A stretch of 64,000 nt of DNA. Source: UMGS1958 sp045542415 (lineage in GTDB: Bacteria; Bacillota; Clostridia; UBA1381). This document shows, one piece after another, positions 63,434-64,000 of the stretch. Every line of letters begins with the position of its first letter. Within the stretch, counting starts at the first letter, position 1. A program made the position numbers and the translations under genes. The notes under the pieces are model-generated. The model saw only the letters and a list, made by a program, of their open reading frames with translations. It did not search any database and was not told the origin of the DNA. The stretch lies in the NCBI GenBank assembly GCA_045542415.1, contig JAZQKZ010000070.1, positions 133,768-197,767 on the forward strand, read 5' to 3'.

Positions 63434-64000
63434 TTATTTCTGTAAAAATTCTGCTATCTTTGAAAGCTCAACCTCGCTCTGCTCACCTGTTTCCATGTTC
63501 TTGAGGTTTGCTTTTTCGTTGTCTATTTCATTATCTCCCAAAACCAGTGTATATAATGCACCGATTTTATTTGCATACTTCATCTGAGCCTTTAAGCCTC
63601 TTCCTACATGATCTGTTTCCACGCTCAGACCCTGTTTTCTTAATTCATATGCGAGCTTCATTGAATAGATATTCGCTCTGTCTCCTAAAGGTGCGATGTA
63701 CAAATCAACCGGAGCTTCTTTTGGAATTTCAAAACCTGTTTCCTCTAATCTTAAAAGAAGTCTTTCAATTCCAAGTCCGAATCCCACAGCGGGTGCCGGG
63801 TCACCGCCCAACTCCTCAACAAGTCCGTCATAGCGTCCGCCGCCGCAGACTGTCATACCGCCGCTGATAATTTCAAATACTGTCTTTGAATAGTAGTCAA
63901 GACCTCTTACTATTCCTGTGTCAATCTTATACGCAATGCCGTAATCTTCAAGGCTTGATTTCACACTTTCAAAATGGTCGTGACATTCCTCACAAAGATA
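63434..64000 (-). CDS. hisS: Histidyl-tRNA synthetase, C-terminal part (5' end beyond window)
   Basis: This is the last 188 residues of HisRS. Class II motif residues are in VRGLDYYSKTVFEI, GGGRYDGLVEELGG and GFGLGIERLLLRLEE (motif 3). The C-terminal anticodon-binding domain (about the last 90 residues) begins VDLYIAPLGDRANIYS. The frame is open to the window edge with no stop and continues with a CxxC-like LCEEC. It is upstream of aspS, a common clostridial pair. Confidence 0.95.
   Translation of the reverse strand, partial: YLCEECHDHFESVKSSLEDYGIAYKIDTGIVRGLDYYSKTVFEIISGGMTVCGGGRYDGLVEELGGDPAPAVGFGLGIERLLLRLEETGFEIPKEAPVDLYIAPLGDRANIYSMKLAYELRKQGLSVETDHVGRGLKAQMKYANKIGALYTLVLGDNEIDNEKANLKNMETGEQSEVELSKIAEFLQK

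Noticed and set aside
1..64000. Prophage, integrative element or defence island
   Set aside because: No integrase, transposase, phage structural gene, restriction system or att-like duplication at the tRNA genes was found; the mazF locus is the housekeeping alr-linked type.

Overview
The window is an ordinary, densely coded chromosomal stretch from a low-to-mid GC, anaerobic, probably spore-forming member of the Clostridia (Bacillota), most likely a gut bacterium. The evidence is ScpAB with DUF2953 and YtfJ, a SpoIVFB-like protease, SpoIIIE/FtsK, the alr-mazF pairing, bifunctional AdhE with a Rex-type operator, an FprA flavodiiron protein, MutS2, RqcH and consensus sigma-A promoters with 17-nt spacers. 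No prophage, transposase, CRISPR array or large island is visible. The genus cannot be fixed from the sequence alone.

Layout. 1-2.0 kb: the tail of an RND efflux pump faces a DRE-TIM aldolase. 2.2-4.1 kb: a secreted serpin followed by a cluster of hairpins. 4.1-9.7 kb: one compact operon (M50 protease, scpA, scpB, DUF2953, ytfJ and a pair of radical-SAM-type genes). 9.7-21.3 kb, leftward: mazF with a very short antitoxin, alr, a 98-bp tandem repeat, nnr, a membrane protein, the XTP pyrophosphatase, ftsK/spoIIIE, a second M50 protease, galK, thrC and a small P-loop protein. 21.4-31.2 kb: pgi, a PLC-like hydrolase, membrane proteins, fprA, adhE and a phosphotransferase-fold kinase. 31.2-35.4 kb: a BspA-type LRR protein and lon, divergent around an inverted-repeat island. 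35.4-48.9 kb: a WecG/TagA glycosyltransferase, citrate synthase, topoisomerase IV (parC, parE), a CLC transporter of the fluoride-type signature, mutS2, a DUF1961 protein, glmS and HPr. 48.9-57.4 kb: nitroreductase, lipoprotein, GH42 beta-galactosidase, two tRNA-Ser genes, an SCP2 protein with a histone-H1-like tail, thiD, rqcH and a secreted nuclease. 57.4-64 kb: carB, an esterase, aspS and the end of hisS.

The genes fit a fermentative, sugar-using life: GH42, galactokinase and Pgi feed glycolysis, HPr belongs to sugar uptake and its control, AdhE reoxidises NADH under predicted Rex control, and FprA removes oxygen or NO. GlmS, Alr and the WecG/TagA enzyme serve the cell envelope. Topo IV, FtsK/SpoIIIE, ScpAB and MutS2 handle the chromosome, and Lon and RqcH handle protein quality.

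The least ordinary items are a MazE-like antitoxin reduced to its toxin-binding part, the palindromic 98-bp repeat that carries a -10 element in front of alr, the SCP2/H1-like fusion, the serpin with a long Gly/Pro-rich reactive loop, and two islands of inverted repeats. I found no clear multigene system of unknown type.
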